From positions 1 to 44,669 of the forward strand of contig JAQBYC010000031.1 in the NCBI GenBank assembly GCA_027623205.1: a DNA stretch of 44,669 nt, written 5' to 3'. The notes beneath the pieces are model-generated. The model was not told the origin of the DNA, did not search any database, and saw only the letters and a program-made list of their open reading frames with translations. Numbering within the stretch: position 1 is the first letter of the stretch; every line of letters starts with the position of its first letter. This stretch comes from Pseudomonadota bacterium. Its GTDB lineage: Bacteria > Pseudomonadota > Alphaproteobacteria > GCA-2731375. Of this stretch, positions 24,532 through 34,300 are shown one piece after another. The position numbers and the translations under genes are program-made.

Positions 24532-24776
24532 ATCAAAAGTCCGCCGCGCAAGGTTATCCCAGCGCTCAGTACAACCTTGGTGTCATGTATGACGAGGGGC
24601 GCGGCGTGCCGCGGGACCTTGTGAAAGCCCATTTATGGTACAGCATGGCCGGTGACAACGGCATTCGGGGCGGCAATTTGAAAAAGGCATCAATTGAGGA
24701 GGAAATGACCACCGACCAGCACGCCGAAGCCCAGAAGCTGGAACGGCGCGGGAGAGCGCTTCGCGCCGGAGACTAA
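24531..24776 (+). pseudogene. Truncated Sel1-repeat protein joined to the CRISPR array
   Basis: The reading frame emerges from the last CRISPR repeat as DQKSAAQGYPSAQYNLGVMYDEGRGVPRDLVKAHLWYSMAGDNG, a classical Sel1-like (TPR-type) unit with its AQYNLGxMYxxGxGVxxD pattern. It ends in a charged tail (MTTDQHAEAQKLERRGRALRAGD). Sel1 proteins normally have several repeats and an export signal, and these upstream parts are missing. An ATG at 24585 exists but would start inside the repeat unit. The loss of the 5' part coincides exactly with the point where the last CRISPR repeat departs from consensus. Confidence 0.7.
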
Positions 24777-24832
24777 CCGGCAACGGTAAATCAGGCGAAA
24801 CGCGAGGCGATTCCGATCAATTGAAAATGGCT

Positions 24833-26728
24833 CTAGGTGCGGACCTTGTCTGAAATTGCGTCTTGCTGCATGTCCTCGGGTATGTCGTCGAACGATGCGT
24901 AATTTAGCGCATAGAGCCTGGCGTAGAGACCGTGGCGCGCAATCAGCGCCTCATGAGTTCCGGTTTCGACGATGCGGCCTTCCTGTAGGACAATGATACG
25001 ATCCGCGCCGCGCACCGTCGCCAACCTGTGGGCGATGACGATGCCGGTGCGGCCTTCGAGCAGCCGGGCCAGGGCGATCTGGATCTGGCGTTCCGTGTAG
25101 CTGTCGATATTCGCCGTCGCCTCGTCGAGGATCAGGATTTTTGCGTCGGCCACCAGCGCCCGGGCAAAACTGAGAAGCTGGCGCTGTCCCAGCGAAAGGT
25201 TGCGCCCCTGCTGATTAAGCATGGTGTCGTAGCCATCAGGCAGCTGTACGATGAATTCATGGGCGCCGACCACCTTTGCCGCCATTTCCACATCTTCGGG
25301 CGTCGCGCTCAAAGTGCGGTAGCGGATGTTCTCGAAAATTGTCCCGGAAAAGAGGAAGGGATCCTGCAACACCATGGCGATGTGCCGGCCGAGGGACGCC
25401 TTGGCGTAATCGCGGACGTCGCGTCCGTCTATCGTCACGGCGCCGTCCCAGACATCATAGAAGCGATGCAGCAGCGCGGTGACCGAGGTCTTGCCGGAAC
25501 CGGTGGGGCCTACCAGCGCGACGGTTTCACCGGTTTTTACCGCGAAGCTTATATTTCTCAGCACCGGTTGGTTCTTTGTGTAGCCGAAGGTAACCGCATG
25601 GAACGCGACATCGCCGTCGATAGCGCCCGGGTCGGCTGCATTCGGCTTGTCGGCGATGGCGAGAGGAACCTCAAGCACTTCGAAGATGCGTTGGCCGGAC
25701 GCCATTGCGCGCTGCATGACGCTGTACTGGACCGTCAACGAACGGATTGGATCAAAGAACCGTTGTACGTAGAACAGGAAGGCGACCATGATGCCGATGT
25801 CCAGCGCATCATCAAGGACCATGGCGCCGCCGACCACCACCACGATCCCCATGGCCGCGCCGGTCAGGGTATCGACAATGGGTATCATTGCCTGCGCGAA
25901 TTTCGCCGAGCGAAGATGGGCTGCCAGGTTTTCTCGGGCTTTGTCCTCGTACAGGGCGGAATTGACGGCTTCGCGTCCCATCCCCTGCACCGTCCGGACC
26001 GCATGAATGCCTTCGGCCAGGGCGCCGTTCGTAATCGAGTTGGTTTCGCGAGCGCGGCGGAAAGCGAGACGCGCCCGCGGCAACCAGATCAGGCGGACAA
26101 TAAGCAGTATCGGAACGACTGAAAGGGTCAAAAGACCAAGTTCGAGATCCAGTATCAGCATGATGGCCACGATGCCAAATAGGAGAACGAGGTCGCCGAT
26201 CGCGGTAATCGAATTCTCGAGAAACTCCTGCAATGAATTCACGTCACCCTGGAGCCGTGACATCATGCGGCCGATCTCGGTTCTATCCATGAAGGCGAGC
26301 GCAACATGCTGCAGGTGGACAAACATTGCGCGGCGCAGGTCAAAAATCACATGTTCACCAGTCAGGCCGACCAGGCGGTCCTGTAAATAGCTTGCCCCGT
26401 AGTTGACGATGATCACGGCGCCGAAAGCGGCGATCGCAAGCGTCAACGATGTCCCACTCCCGCCTTCCACCATTAACGCCTGGTCGATCACGTAGCGGAT
26501 GATCAGCGGGATGGCGAGCTGGGCGCAGGTAAAGACCAGCACCGCGGCAAGCGCCAGGTAGATCCGATGCCGGTAAGGCCGCACATAGGTGACGAAACGG
26601 CGCATGACACGGCCGTCGAATGCGGCGCCGAACATTTCTTCGTCCTGGCTGATCTGCGAGCCGACGACGGCGCGCGGTGGCCGCGCGGTGTTTGGCTTGG
26701 ATCGCCCGGCGCCCGAAGAACCTGTCAT
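24833..26728 (-). CDS. ABC exporter half-transporter, second subunit
   Basis: The protein has 631 residues, with six transmembrane helices at about residues 60-340 (YLALAAVLVFTCAQLAIPLIIRYVIDQAL at the first) and a C-terminal ATPase: Walker A GPTGSGKTS, signature LSLGQRQLLSFARAL and Walker B ILILDEATANID with the catalytic Glu. The signature has Leu in place of Gly. Its ATG overlaps the stop of the partner gene by 4 bases, so the two form a heterodimeric exporter of the MsbA/multidrug type. The catalytic Walker B here belongs to the competent site. The substrate is unknown; lipids or drugs are typical. Confidence 0.88.
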   Translation of the reverse strand: MTGSSGAGRSKPNTARPPRAVVGSQISQDEEMFGAAFDGRVMRRFVTYVRPYRHRIYLALAAVLVFTCAQLAIPLIIRYVIDQALMVEGGSGTSLTLAIAAFGAVIIVNYGASYLQDRLVGLTGEHVIFDLRRAMFVHLQHVALAFMDRTEIGRMMSRLQGDVNSLQEFLENSITAIGDLVLLFGIVAIMLILDLELGLLTLSVVPILLIVRLIWLPRARLAFRRARETNSITNGALAEGIHAVRTVQGMGREAVNSALYEDKARENLAAHLRSAKFAQAMIPIVDTLTGAAMGIVVVVGGAMVLDDALDIGIMVAFLFYVQRFFDPIRSLTVQYSVMQRAMASGQRIFEVLEVPLAIADKPNAADPGAIDGDVAFHAVTFGYTKNQPVLRNISFAVKTGETVALVGPTGSGKTSVTALLHRFYDVWDGAVTIDGRDVRDYAKASLGRHIAMVLQDPFLFSGTIFENIRYRTLSATPEDVEMAAKVVGAHEFIVQLPDGYDTMLNQQGRNLSLGQRQLLSFARALVADAKILILDEATANIDSYTERQIQIALARLLEGRTGIVIAHRLATVRGADRIIVLQEGRIVETGTHEALIARHGLYARLYALNYASFDDIPEDMQQDAISDKVRT

Positions 26729-28647
26729 GGCGCCGCTCCGTTCATGGTAGATGAGGGGAGGCCCGTATCGTCGCGGCTCTGCAGTGCGAACAGCGCGGCA
26801 TATCGTCCACCCTGCAGAACGAGGCTATCATGGGTGCCGCGCTCGACGATGCGGCCCGCCTCCAGAAAAACAATTTCGTCCGCGTGCCGCAACGCGCCCA
26901 GTCGATGCGAGATGATGATCGTGGCGCAGCTTTCCATCTGCGTTTTGAGTGATTCGCGGATCCTCTGCTCGGTTTCAGCATCAATCGCCGCGGTCGAATC
27001 ATCGAACACAAGCACGGTGGCGGGCAGCATCGCTGCCCGCGCAATCGCGATCCGCTGCTTCTGTCCACCGGACAACGAAACGCCGCGCTCGCCGACCAAC
27101 GTGCCATAGCCATCCGGCAACCCGCCGACGAAGCCATCGATCTGCGCTGTTGATGCGGCGTCCTGGATCATGCTGTCATCGGCCCATGGATCACCATAGG
27201 CGATATTGTTTTCCAGCGATGCGGTGAACAAAAAGGCATCCTGTTGCACGACGCGCACCGCCTGGCGCAGGGTGTCGAGCGTCGCATCGCGAATATCCTG
27301 GCCGTCGATGGTGATGCGACCGCTGCTGGGGTCGTAATAGCGCGGCAGAAGATGCGCGATCGTCGACTTGCCACTACCAGGCGGGCCAACAATGCCCAAG
27401 GTTTTGCCGCGTGCCACGGTGAACGAAACGCCATGCAGCACAGGCGGCAGGCCGGCGCCGGTATGGCTGCCGGAATAGGTAAATGATACGTTTTCGAACC
27501 GGATTGTTCCGTCTGTTGGGTCAAGCGGCCTGGCGCCCACCCGGTCCTGGATGGCTGGTTCGAGATCGAGCAGGGCGAACAGGCGCCCGCCGCAGGTGGA
27601 CGCCCTGGCAATTGAATTCACCAGCAAGCCCAATTGGCGCACCGGTTGCTGCAGTATGGTGATGAAAGTGAGGAAGACGGTCAACTCGCCAATCGTCATG
27701 GCGCCCTCTAGGACGCGCAATCCGCCGACCCACAGGACCAGGCCCATGGCGATGAAATATGCGAAGGTCATGACGGACGTGGAGGCGGCGCGGGTTTTGA
27801 TCCGTTGGTCCGCGATTGCCATCGCCGCATCCGAGGCTGCGTCGAATTTACTGATTTCATAAGGTTCGGCGCCGAACGCCCGAACGACGCGGATGCCAGC
27901 CAGGTTTTCGTCCATGATCTGGCCGAGCATTCCCATCCGCTCCTGCAATGCCAGCCACAGCGCCCGCAAACGCAGCCGTGCCACCGACGAACACCAGGCG
28001 ACAAAGGGCACGAAGGCGAAGCTTAGCGTGCCTAAAAGCAGATCAGCCGATAGCAGCAGATAACCGCCGCCGCCGATCAAATTGACGAGCAGGACCAGCC
28101 GCAGCAAGCCGGTGTTGATGAACATGCGGACGCCCTCGAGATCCAGCATGCCCCGGGTAATCAATTCACCACTATGGATGCGATCGTGAAAGGAAAAGCT
28201 GAGCCTTTGTAGCTTGCGGTAAAAGGCCAGCCGAAGATCGTAGGCGATTAGGTGCCCGATCGCCTCGCCGCCGTAGTTGTGCAGCAACGTGAACCCGCCG
28301 CGCAGCACCGAGGCGCCGAGCAGCAACAGTGCCGCCTCGAACAGGGCGCCGCGCGCCGCCTCGGGCGTGATCGATCCACTGCCCAGGAGGCCAAGCGCGT
28401 GATCGACCGCGGTGCCGAGAAAGCGCGGGATCATCAGCTGGAAAATGGCCGCCGCGATCGTTGCCCCGACGGCGAGGGCAACCCGGCCGCGATAGCGAAG
28501 CGCCAGCCGGACGATCCGCCACAGCACGGCCGCGTCGTTGCCGATGCGGTGGTCGGAAGCCTCCGACATTCCTTGATAGGCTTTTTGCCTCAGTGTGATC
28601 GCGCCGTCCGGCAGCCCGCTCGATTGTTCCGCCCTACCTTCCGCCAT
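26725..28647 (-). CDS. ABC exporter half-transporter, first subunit
   Basis: The protein has 640 residues from the ATG at 28647; MSEASDHRIG at 28569 is an alternative start. Six transmembrane helices are followed by an ATPase with Walker A GPPGSGKST, signature LSGGQKQRIAIARA and Walker B VLVFDDSTAAID. The residue after the Walker B Asp is Asp rather than the catalytic Glu. Together with the LSLGQ signature of the partner, this builds one degenerate and one active ATP site, as in heterodimeric bacterial exporters such as TM287/288. The two genes overlap and are the only members of the operon visible. Confidence 0.88.
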   Translation of the reverse strand: MAEGRAEQSSGLPDGAITLRQKAYQGMSEASDHRIGNDAAVLWRIVRLALRYRGRVALAVGATIAAAIFQLMIPRFLGTAVDHALGLLGSGSITPEAARGALFEAALLLLGASVLRGGFTLLHNYGGEAIGHLIAYDLRLAFYRKLQRLSFSFHDRIHSGELITRGMLDLEGVRMFINTGLLRLVLLVNLIGGGGYLLLSADLLLGTLSFAFVPFVAWCSSVARLRLRALWLALQERMGMLGQIMDENLAGIRVVRAFGAEPYEISKFDAASDAAMAIADQRIKTRAASTSVMTFAYFIAMGLVLWVGGLRVLEGAMTIGELTVFLTFITILQQPVRQLGLLVNSIARASTCGGRLFALLDLEPAIQDRVGARPLDPTDGTIRFENVSFTYSGSHTGAGLPPVLHGVSFTVARGKTLGIVGPPGSGKSTIAHLLPRYYDPSSGRITIDGQDIRDATLDTLRQAVRVVQQDAFLFTASLENNIAYGDPWADDSMIQDAASTAQIDGFVGGLPDGYGTLVGERGVSLSGGQKQRIAIARAAMLPATVLVFDDSTAAIDAETEQRIRESLKTQMESCATIIISHRLGALRHADEIVFLEAGRIVERGTHDSLVLQGGRYAALFALQSRDDTGLPSSTMNGAAP

Positions 28648-28761
28648 TCGCGCCCGTCGCCTTCATGATATCGCCGACCGGACCGTCCATAACCATCCGG
28701 CAGCCTGCCAGGGATTGTATTCTATAGGGTCTTTGACAAGCCAAATGATGATCCAGGGTCT

Positions 28762-29685
28762 CTAGCGAACATCGAACACCAGCTTCCCACGCAGGTGCCG
28801 TGCCTCGCTGACCCGATGGGCGGCTGCCGCTTCCGACAGGGGATAGCGCGTTATTTCCGGGACCCGCACGGCGCCGGCCTGCACCAGATCGATTATACGC
28901 GCGAGATGGGCGCGATCCCGGCTGACCTTCGGTCGCAGGGATTGTACATCGTCGCGGGGCGGTTCCGGTGCATTGGGGCCTGACGCGATAAAGGCCGCCC
29001 GGCCGCCCGGCTTCAGCACGGCAAATGACTGTTGCGCGACGTCGCCGCCGACGGTATCGAAGACGGCGTCGCAGTTCGACACAACTTCGGTAAAATCCTG
29101 GGCATTGTAGTCGATGATTTCATCGGCCCCGAGGTTGTACAGATAGTCATGGTTCGCCGCGCTGGCGGTCGTGATGACGCGGGCGCCGATATGCTTGGCC
29201 AGTTGAACCGCAAATCCGGCCACACCGCCGGCACCTCCCTGAATCAGGATCGTCTCGCCCGATTTGAGGTGCAGGGTGTCTTCAACTGTGACCAAGGCTG
29301 TAAGCCCGATCAGGGCGAGCGCGGCAGCTTCAACATGGGAGACCGAATTCGGTTTCTTGGCAACGATGGCGGCCTTGATCGCTATTTTCTCCGCATAAGC
29401 GCCCTCCTGACCCACATCGCAAACGCCAAAGACCGCATCGCCGGTCTTCACATCGACAACCTCCGCGCCAACCGCACCGACAATTCCCTAGAAATCCCGC
29501 CCCAGAATATATGGGAATTTCAGAGTTGAACCGTACTGGTTGGCGCGGACCTGCCAATCGGCGGCATTAACGCTGGCGGCATGAATGTCGACGACAATCT
29601 CGTCCGGTCCCGCTACCGGGTCCGGCGCATCGCCATATATCAGCACCTCCGGCCCACCGTTTCTTTCAATTAGCGCCGCCTTCAT
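28762..29685 (-). pseudogene. Quinone oxidoreductase-like gene with one amber codon
   Basis: Read through, the frame has 307 codons. The start MKAALIERNGGPEVL, the ADWQVRANQYGSTLKFPYILGRDF region, GETILIQGGAGGVAGFAVQLAKHIGARVITT (nucleotide-binding loop) and the C-terminal AAAAHRVSEARHLRGKLVF are all intact zinc-independent MDR/quinone oxidoreductase text. A single TAG falls after GRDF, where Ser is usual, so TCG to TAG is the likely change. With nothing else wrong this is a recent nonsense mutation or a sequencing error. A restart (ATG at 29451) would lack the N-terminal catalytic part. The enzyme would reduce quinones or enones with NADPH in the cytoplasm. Confidence 0.75.
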
Positions 29686-29794
29686 CCTATCCCCCTGACC
29701 ATGCTAGATGTAGCTCCGATCACCATGATGGCACGGACGCTGAATGATCGCAAAATCCAACGTCGATGGCCCATGGATGGGCGCTGTCAGGACA

Positions 29795-29823
29795 GTAAGA
29801 AAAGCCCCGAAAATGCGCGGGGC
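29795..29823 (-). terminator. Terminator-like hairpin without a matching gene
   Basis: On the minus strand GCCCCG and CGGGGC (29818-29823 and 29804-29809) pair across an 8-base loop and are followed by TTTTCTTAC. This is a minimal rho-independent terminator reading leftward. The remnant to its right is on the other strand, so it has no obvious gene to serve. Confidence 0.45.
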
Positions 29824-29829
29824 CCGGCC

Positions 29830-30766
29830 ATCCTGACCTTTATGCCCGCTCGTTGGCGGACCCCGCCTGGTTCTGGGATGGTTTGCTGACGTTCCTGGAT
29901 ATCCGCTTCTACCGACCCTACGAAAAGGTGCTGGATATGAGCCGCGGCAAGGCGTGGACCGACTGGTGCGTCGGTGGCACCACCAACGCTTACCTCAACT
30001 GCATCGAGACGCATCGCGGCACGCCGGCCGGGAAGAAGCCTTATATCGAGTGGCAGGGCGAAGACGGACGCACCCGTTCCCTCAGCTACCAGAACTTCGA
30101 TGCCGAAGCCAATCGCCTGGCCGCCGCACGCGCGGCCATGGCGCTGGGCCGGGAACTGGCTGACCGGCATGACCTTGCGTCGCTCAAGGTGATGATCACC
30201 GGCGGCGAACCGGCGACACCCGATGCCTGGGGCTGGGTGTTCGAGGTTATTGGTGGCGAACGCCTGCCGATCATCAATGTATCGGGCGGTACAAGAGATC
30301 GGCTGCTCCATTGTAACCGGCGCCACCATCCTACCGCTCAATTAACGGCCCATCCCTGGGTTCGGGCGTCGCCGTTTTCAACGACCAGGGTCAACCGGTA
30401 GCGGTGGGCGAGGTCGGCGGCAAGCGCACCGGCCCGGCCGCGATCGAAGCCCTGGTGGTGGCCACCGGCAAGGTTGCCGAAGTCGCCGTGATCGGCATTA
30501 TCGCCATTCCCAAGAAAACCCTTGACGCCGATGCTGCCGGCCGCCTCCGCGCGGACCTGTCCGCCGCCGTGGTCGCGGGCATGGGGCGCGCCTACCGTCC
30601 CCGTCACATCCTCTTCGTCCCGGATTTGCCGCGAACACGATCCATGAAGATCATGCGCAGGATGATCCGCTCGATCCTGCTCTGCCAGCCGCCGGGTGAC
30701 CTCTCGTCGCTTGCCAATCCGGAGACGCTGACCTATCTGGAAGCGGTCAAACCGGAGGTTGATTAG
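29830..30766 (+). pseudogene. Shredded acetyl/acyl-CoA synthetase gene
   Basis: Three blocks of an AMP-forming acetoacetyl/acetyl-CoA synthetase-like protein follow each other. Block 1 (29838-30150): SLADPAWFWDGLL, RFYRPYEKVLDMSRG and WCVGGTTNAYLNCIETH, the normal N-terminal region. Block 2 (30165-30345): DLASLKVMITGGEPATPDAWGWVF and PIINVSGGT, then a frameshift and a stop; about 200 residues between blocks 1 and 2, including the P-loop, are absent. Block 3 (30400-30766): VAVGEVG joined directly to GKRTGPAAIEALVVATG, then the C-terminal PRTRSMKIMRRMIRSIL and QPPGDLSSLANPETL. At least two internal deletions and two frameshifts are visible. The start of the gene is also lost. Confidence 0.82.
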
Positions 30767-30793
30767 TCAGCCTGTTAGGGCGTTTTTACAATT

Positions 30794-30837
30794 AATTGGA
30801 GTCGCTATCGCGACCTAGTTAATTGGTTCAATTGCTC
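30794..30837 (+). repeat. Dispersed intergenic repeat, copy C
   Basis: This 44-bp copy starts AATTGGAGTCGC, carries GCGACCTAG and ends TTAATTGGTTCAATTGCTC. It aligns without gaps to copy B. The arms GTCGC and GCGAC form a perfect 5-bp stem over TATC, and AATTG-GTT-CAATT forms a second. Base changes relative to copy B keep the first stem paired. It lies between the synthetase remnant and the acyl-CoA activase gene. Confidence 0.65.
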
Positions 30838-30843
30838 GATTCC

Positions 30844-30886
30844 TAACTGTCTAAGCATGTTGCGAAGAAACATGCTCAGACAGTTA
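30844..30886. repeat. Long near-perfect hairpin
   Basis: The arms TAACTGTCTAAGCATGTT (30844-30861) and AACATGCTCAGACAGTTA (30869-30886) pair in 17 of 18 positions over a 7-base loop. No T-run follows on either strand, so it is not a standard terminator. It begins 7 bases after dispersed repeat copy C. Confidence 0.8.
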
Positions 30887-31391
30887 AATCGGGGCAAGGC
30901 GGTTCGGGTGGAAAGGTTGGCCGGCACCAACCGTGACGCCATTGACCCATATCAATACCCTCTGTGCCAAATTGTTCTATTGGTGGAACATGGCGTGGTG
31001 TATTCAGTCATTGGGTGGCTACTGCGCCGGCACGGAATGGAGGCGGGCGCCATGCGGGGAAGCCACTTGATAGAGGCGATGCCGATCGAAGACGTCGCTT
31101 CCGAGAGAGTTGTCAGGACAAATTTTTGCCCACGCGACGGCCGTCGGATTTCGGTCATATTCGCAATGTCTGGCGGAGCTGTTCCCGCGCGCGCCGGTGT
31201 CGCTCTCTGCCCTTTGAATACCTACAGCGACTTGTTCGACCCGCCGCTCGGGGGCAGTCCGTGCGATTTGGCCTGTTTGTCAGCAATCGGCGGATAGGCG
31301 TCCAGTTGGCGTCAGGTGGGTTCCGAAGTTTATTTAGGGGAAGGTTACAAAAAACCAAACATGGGGAGAGCGAAAACATAGGAGATTGAAC
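30887..31391. other. Intergenic stretch with no convincing gene
   Basis: An open frame runs through part of this stretch (about 30857-31297, plus strand), but it begins inside the hairpin, lacks a ribosome site and resembles no family I recognise. It could be the remains of a lost gene. The end of the stretch provides the ribosome site (AGGAGATTG) of the following activase gene. Confidence 0.5.
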
Positions 31392-34300
31392 ATGCGAATT
31401 GCGGGCTGCGATCTGGGCAAGGCTTCGGCGGGCTTCGTCATCGCCACGGTGGGCAAAGACGGCAGGCTTGAAGTGGAACGCTCGGACTACGAGTTGCACG
31501 ATGGCGACCCTCTCGGACTGTTCAAACAATGGTACCGTGACAACGACGTCGGCTCCTGCGCTGCTTTGGCGGCGACCGGCGTCAATGCAGACGAGTTGCG
31601 GGACCCCGCCCTGATCCTGCCGGAGGATTCCTGCCAGGAGGCCGCGCTCGAAATTTTCCCCGACCTGGAAGACACCCTGAACCTTGTCTCTATCGGCGCC
31701 CGCGGCTATGGCGCGCTAAGCCGCAAGCCGGCTGATGGCGGAGGCAAAGGCACAGCTGTTGGCAGTGGGCCGAAATTTCACTACCAATATCTTGAGAACG
31801 ACAAATGCTCGTCGGGCACCGGCGAAAATATCCAGAAGATTGCCGACCGTTTCGGTCTGGGCATCGTGGACGCGGACAAGGCCGCGCTGGCAGCCGACGT
31901 GGCCATCCCCATAACCGCCCGCTGTTCCGTCTTCGCCAAGAGCGAGATGACTCACTTCGCCAATCAGGGCAAGCCGACAGGCGCATTGTTCAAGGGCTAT
32001 TTCGGGTCGGTGGCGCGCAACACTCAGTCGCTGCTGGCGCGCAATCGGGTCGATGGCCCGGTTTACCTGATGGGCGGCCCGGCGCGGATCGAGTCATTCC
32101 GCCGCTCATTCGAAGAGATCCTGGGCGAACCGGTCAAGGTGCCGCCCCTTGCCGAATGTTTCGAAGCCCTCGGCGCCGCGGCCATTGCTGCCGAACAGGC
32201 GCGAAAATCCTCACTCGCGCCCTTGCCCGCTGATCCGTCGGAACTGATCGCCCCCGTCGAAAGCCGATTTCAGGTACTGGAAGCAGCCAGCGGCTGGCAG
32301 GACCGGGTGACCATGATGGCGGAGCCTGAAATCCCGGCCGGCGCCGCCGAAACGCCCACCATTCTTGGCCTCGATCTCGGTTCCACCGGGGCCAAGGCGG
32401 TGCTGACCTCGATCGAGACCGGTGAAATTGTACTTGACGTATATGACAGCACGCGGGGCAATCCGGTCGATGCCGCCCGCCGCCTGGTCGGTACCATCCT
32501 GAACCAGGTCAAAGCCGACGTGCGCGCCATCGGCGTTACCGGATCCGGCCGCGAAGCCGTGGCGACCCTGCTGCGCGCGGTCTATCCCGAAAGTGACAAT
32601 GTCATCGTGCTGAACGAGATTGTTGCCCATGCCACCGGCGCGGCGCGTTGTGATGTCGATGGCGGCGCCGATCTGTCGGTGATCGAGATTGGCGGTCAGG
32701 ACGCCAAATACATCCGCGTCCAGGGTGGCCGTATCGTCGAAAGCGACATGAACAAGGCGTGCAGCGCTGGGACCGGCTCGTTCCTGGAAGAACAGGCGAC
32801 AATCTATGACGTCGACGATATCCAGGATTTCGTCGACCTGGCGTCCTCCGCCAAGCGTCCACCAGACCTGGGCATGATGTGCACGGTTTTCGTCGCCGAC
32901 GCCGCGGCGCTAGCCATCAAGGAAGGCTTCGGGCGCGACGACATCTTTGCCGGCTTCCAGTATTCGGTGATCCATAACTACCTGAACCGCGTGATGGGTC
33001 AACGCACACTGGGTCAGCGGGTCTTCTTTCAGGGCAAGCCAGCCTCCAATCCCTCGCTGGCGTGGACCCTGGCGGCGGTCACCGGGCGCGAGATCGTGGT
33101 GCCGCCCAATCCGGGCGCCATGGGGGCCTGGGGGATCGGTCTTTGCGCCGTGGAGCAGTTTGGCCGGCAAGGGCTGGCAACGGCGCCCCGGCTTGAACTC
33201 GGCCTGATCTTGGCAGCGGAGATTACCGGGCGGGCGGAATTCCAGTGCCGCGACGCACAATGCCAGACGCTTTGTCCCATCGAGCGCACCACCATCAAGG
33301 TCGGCGGGATCAGCCGTCAGGCTGTCTCGGGCGGCGCCTGTCCCAAATTCGAAGTCTCGACCAAGAGCCAGCCGAAGCTTGCCAAAGAGGCGCCGAACCC
33401 CTTCGAACAGCGCGAGGCGTTGATTGACAGTTTTGTGCCGGCGCCCAACGACGGGCCGGTGCTGGCCATCCCCGCGGTCAGTTCACTTGCCCCGCATATT
33501 CCTTGGCTCGCCACCTTTGCCGGCGAACTTGGCTTTTCGGTAAAGATTCTACGCTCCGACAGGCATTCGCTGGCGGCCGGCGAACAGCTTTGCAACAGTT
33601 TCGATTCCTGCGGCCCGGTAAAAATCGCCCATGCGGTCTGTGACGTCGATGTCGATCTGCTGCTCTTTCCCTCCATATTCCACATTGCCGACACCAAGGG
33701 ACGCGGCGGCCAGACCTGCGTCACGGAACAGGTCATGCCCTCGCTGGTGAAGCAGCTGCTCCGCTCCCGGGGCAGGAGGACCAGGCTGGTGCGGCCGCGG
33801 CTCTCGTTTCGCGAGGGGCCGGGGGCAGCGGAACTAAGCGTCGAAATGATCCGGTTGGCCAGCGAACTTGGCGTCGATCCCAAAAACATTCAAGCGGCCG
33901 TGGCCAAGGCCGCCGAAGCCCATCTCGCCTATGAAGACGGGCTCGAGCGCATTGGCGAAGAGGCACTGGAATATGCCCGGGCCAACAACCTGCCCAGCGT
34001 CCTGCTGCTGGGCCATCTGCACGTTATCTGCGATCCCGCCATCAACGCTAATATCCCGCTGTTGCTAAGGCGCAACGGCGCCATGGCCATCCCGGCGGAT
34101 TGCTTTCCGATCGATAGCCGGACGCCGCCGATGAAGAAGATCTATTGGGGTGACGCCAACCGCGCCATGCGCGCGGCGATCCATGCACGCGGTCTTGGTG
34201 ACGTTTTCCCGGTGCTGCTCGCCTCCTTCGGCTGCGGGCCGTCCTCGTTCACCGAGCAGGTTTTCCAGTCCCTGCTGGAGGGTTATCCACACACCATCCT

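Noticed and set aside
30857-31297. 146-codon plus-strand ORF before the acyl-CoA activase
   Set aside because: It starts inside a long hairpin, has no ribosome site and no recognisable domain.
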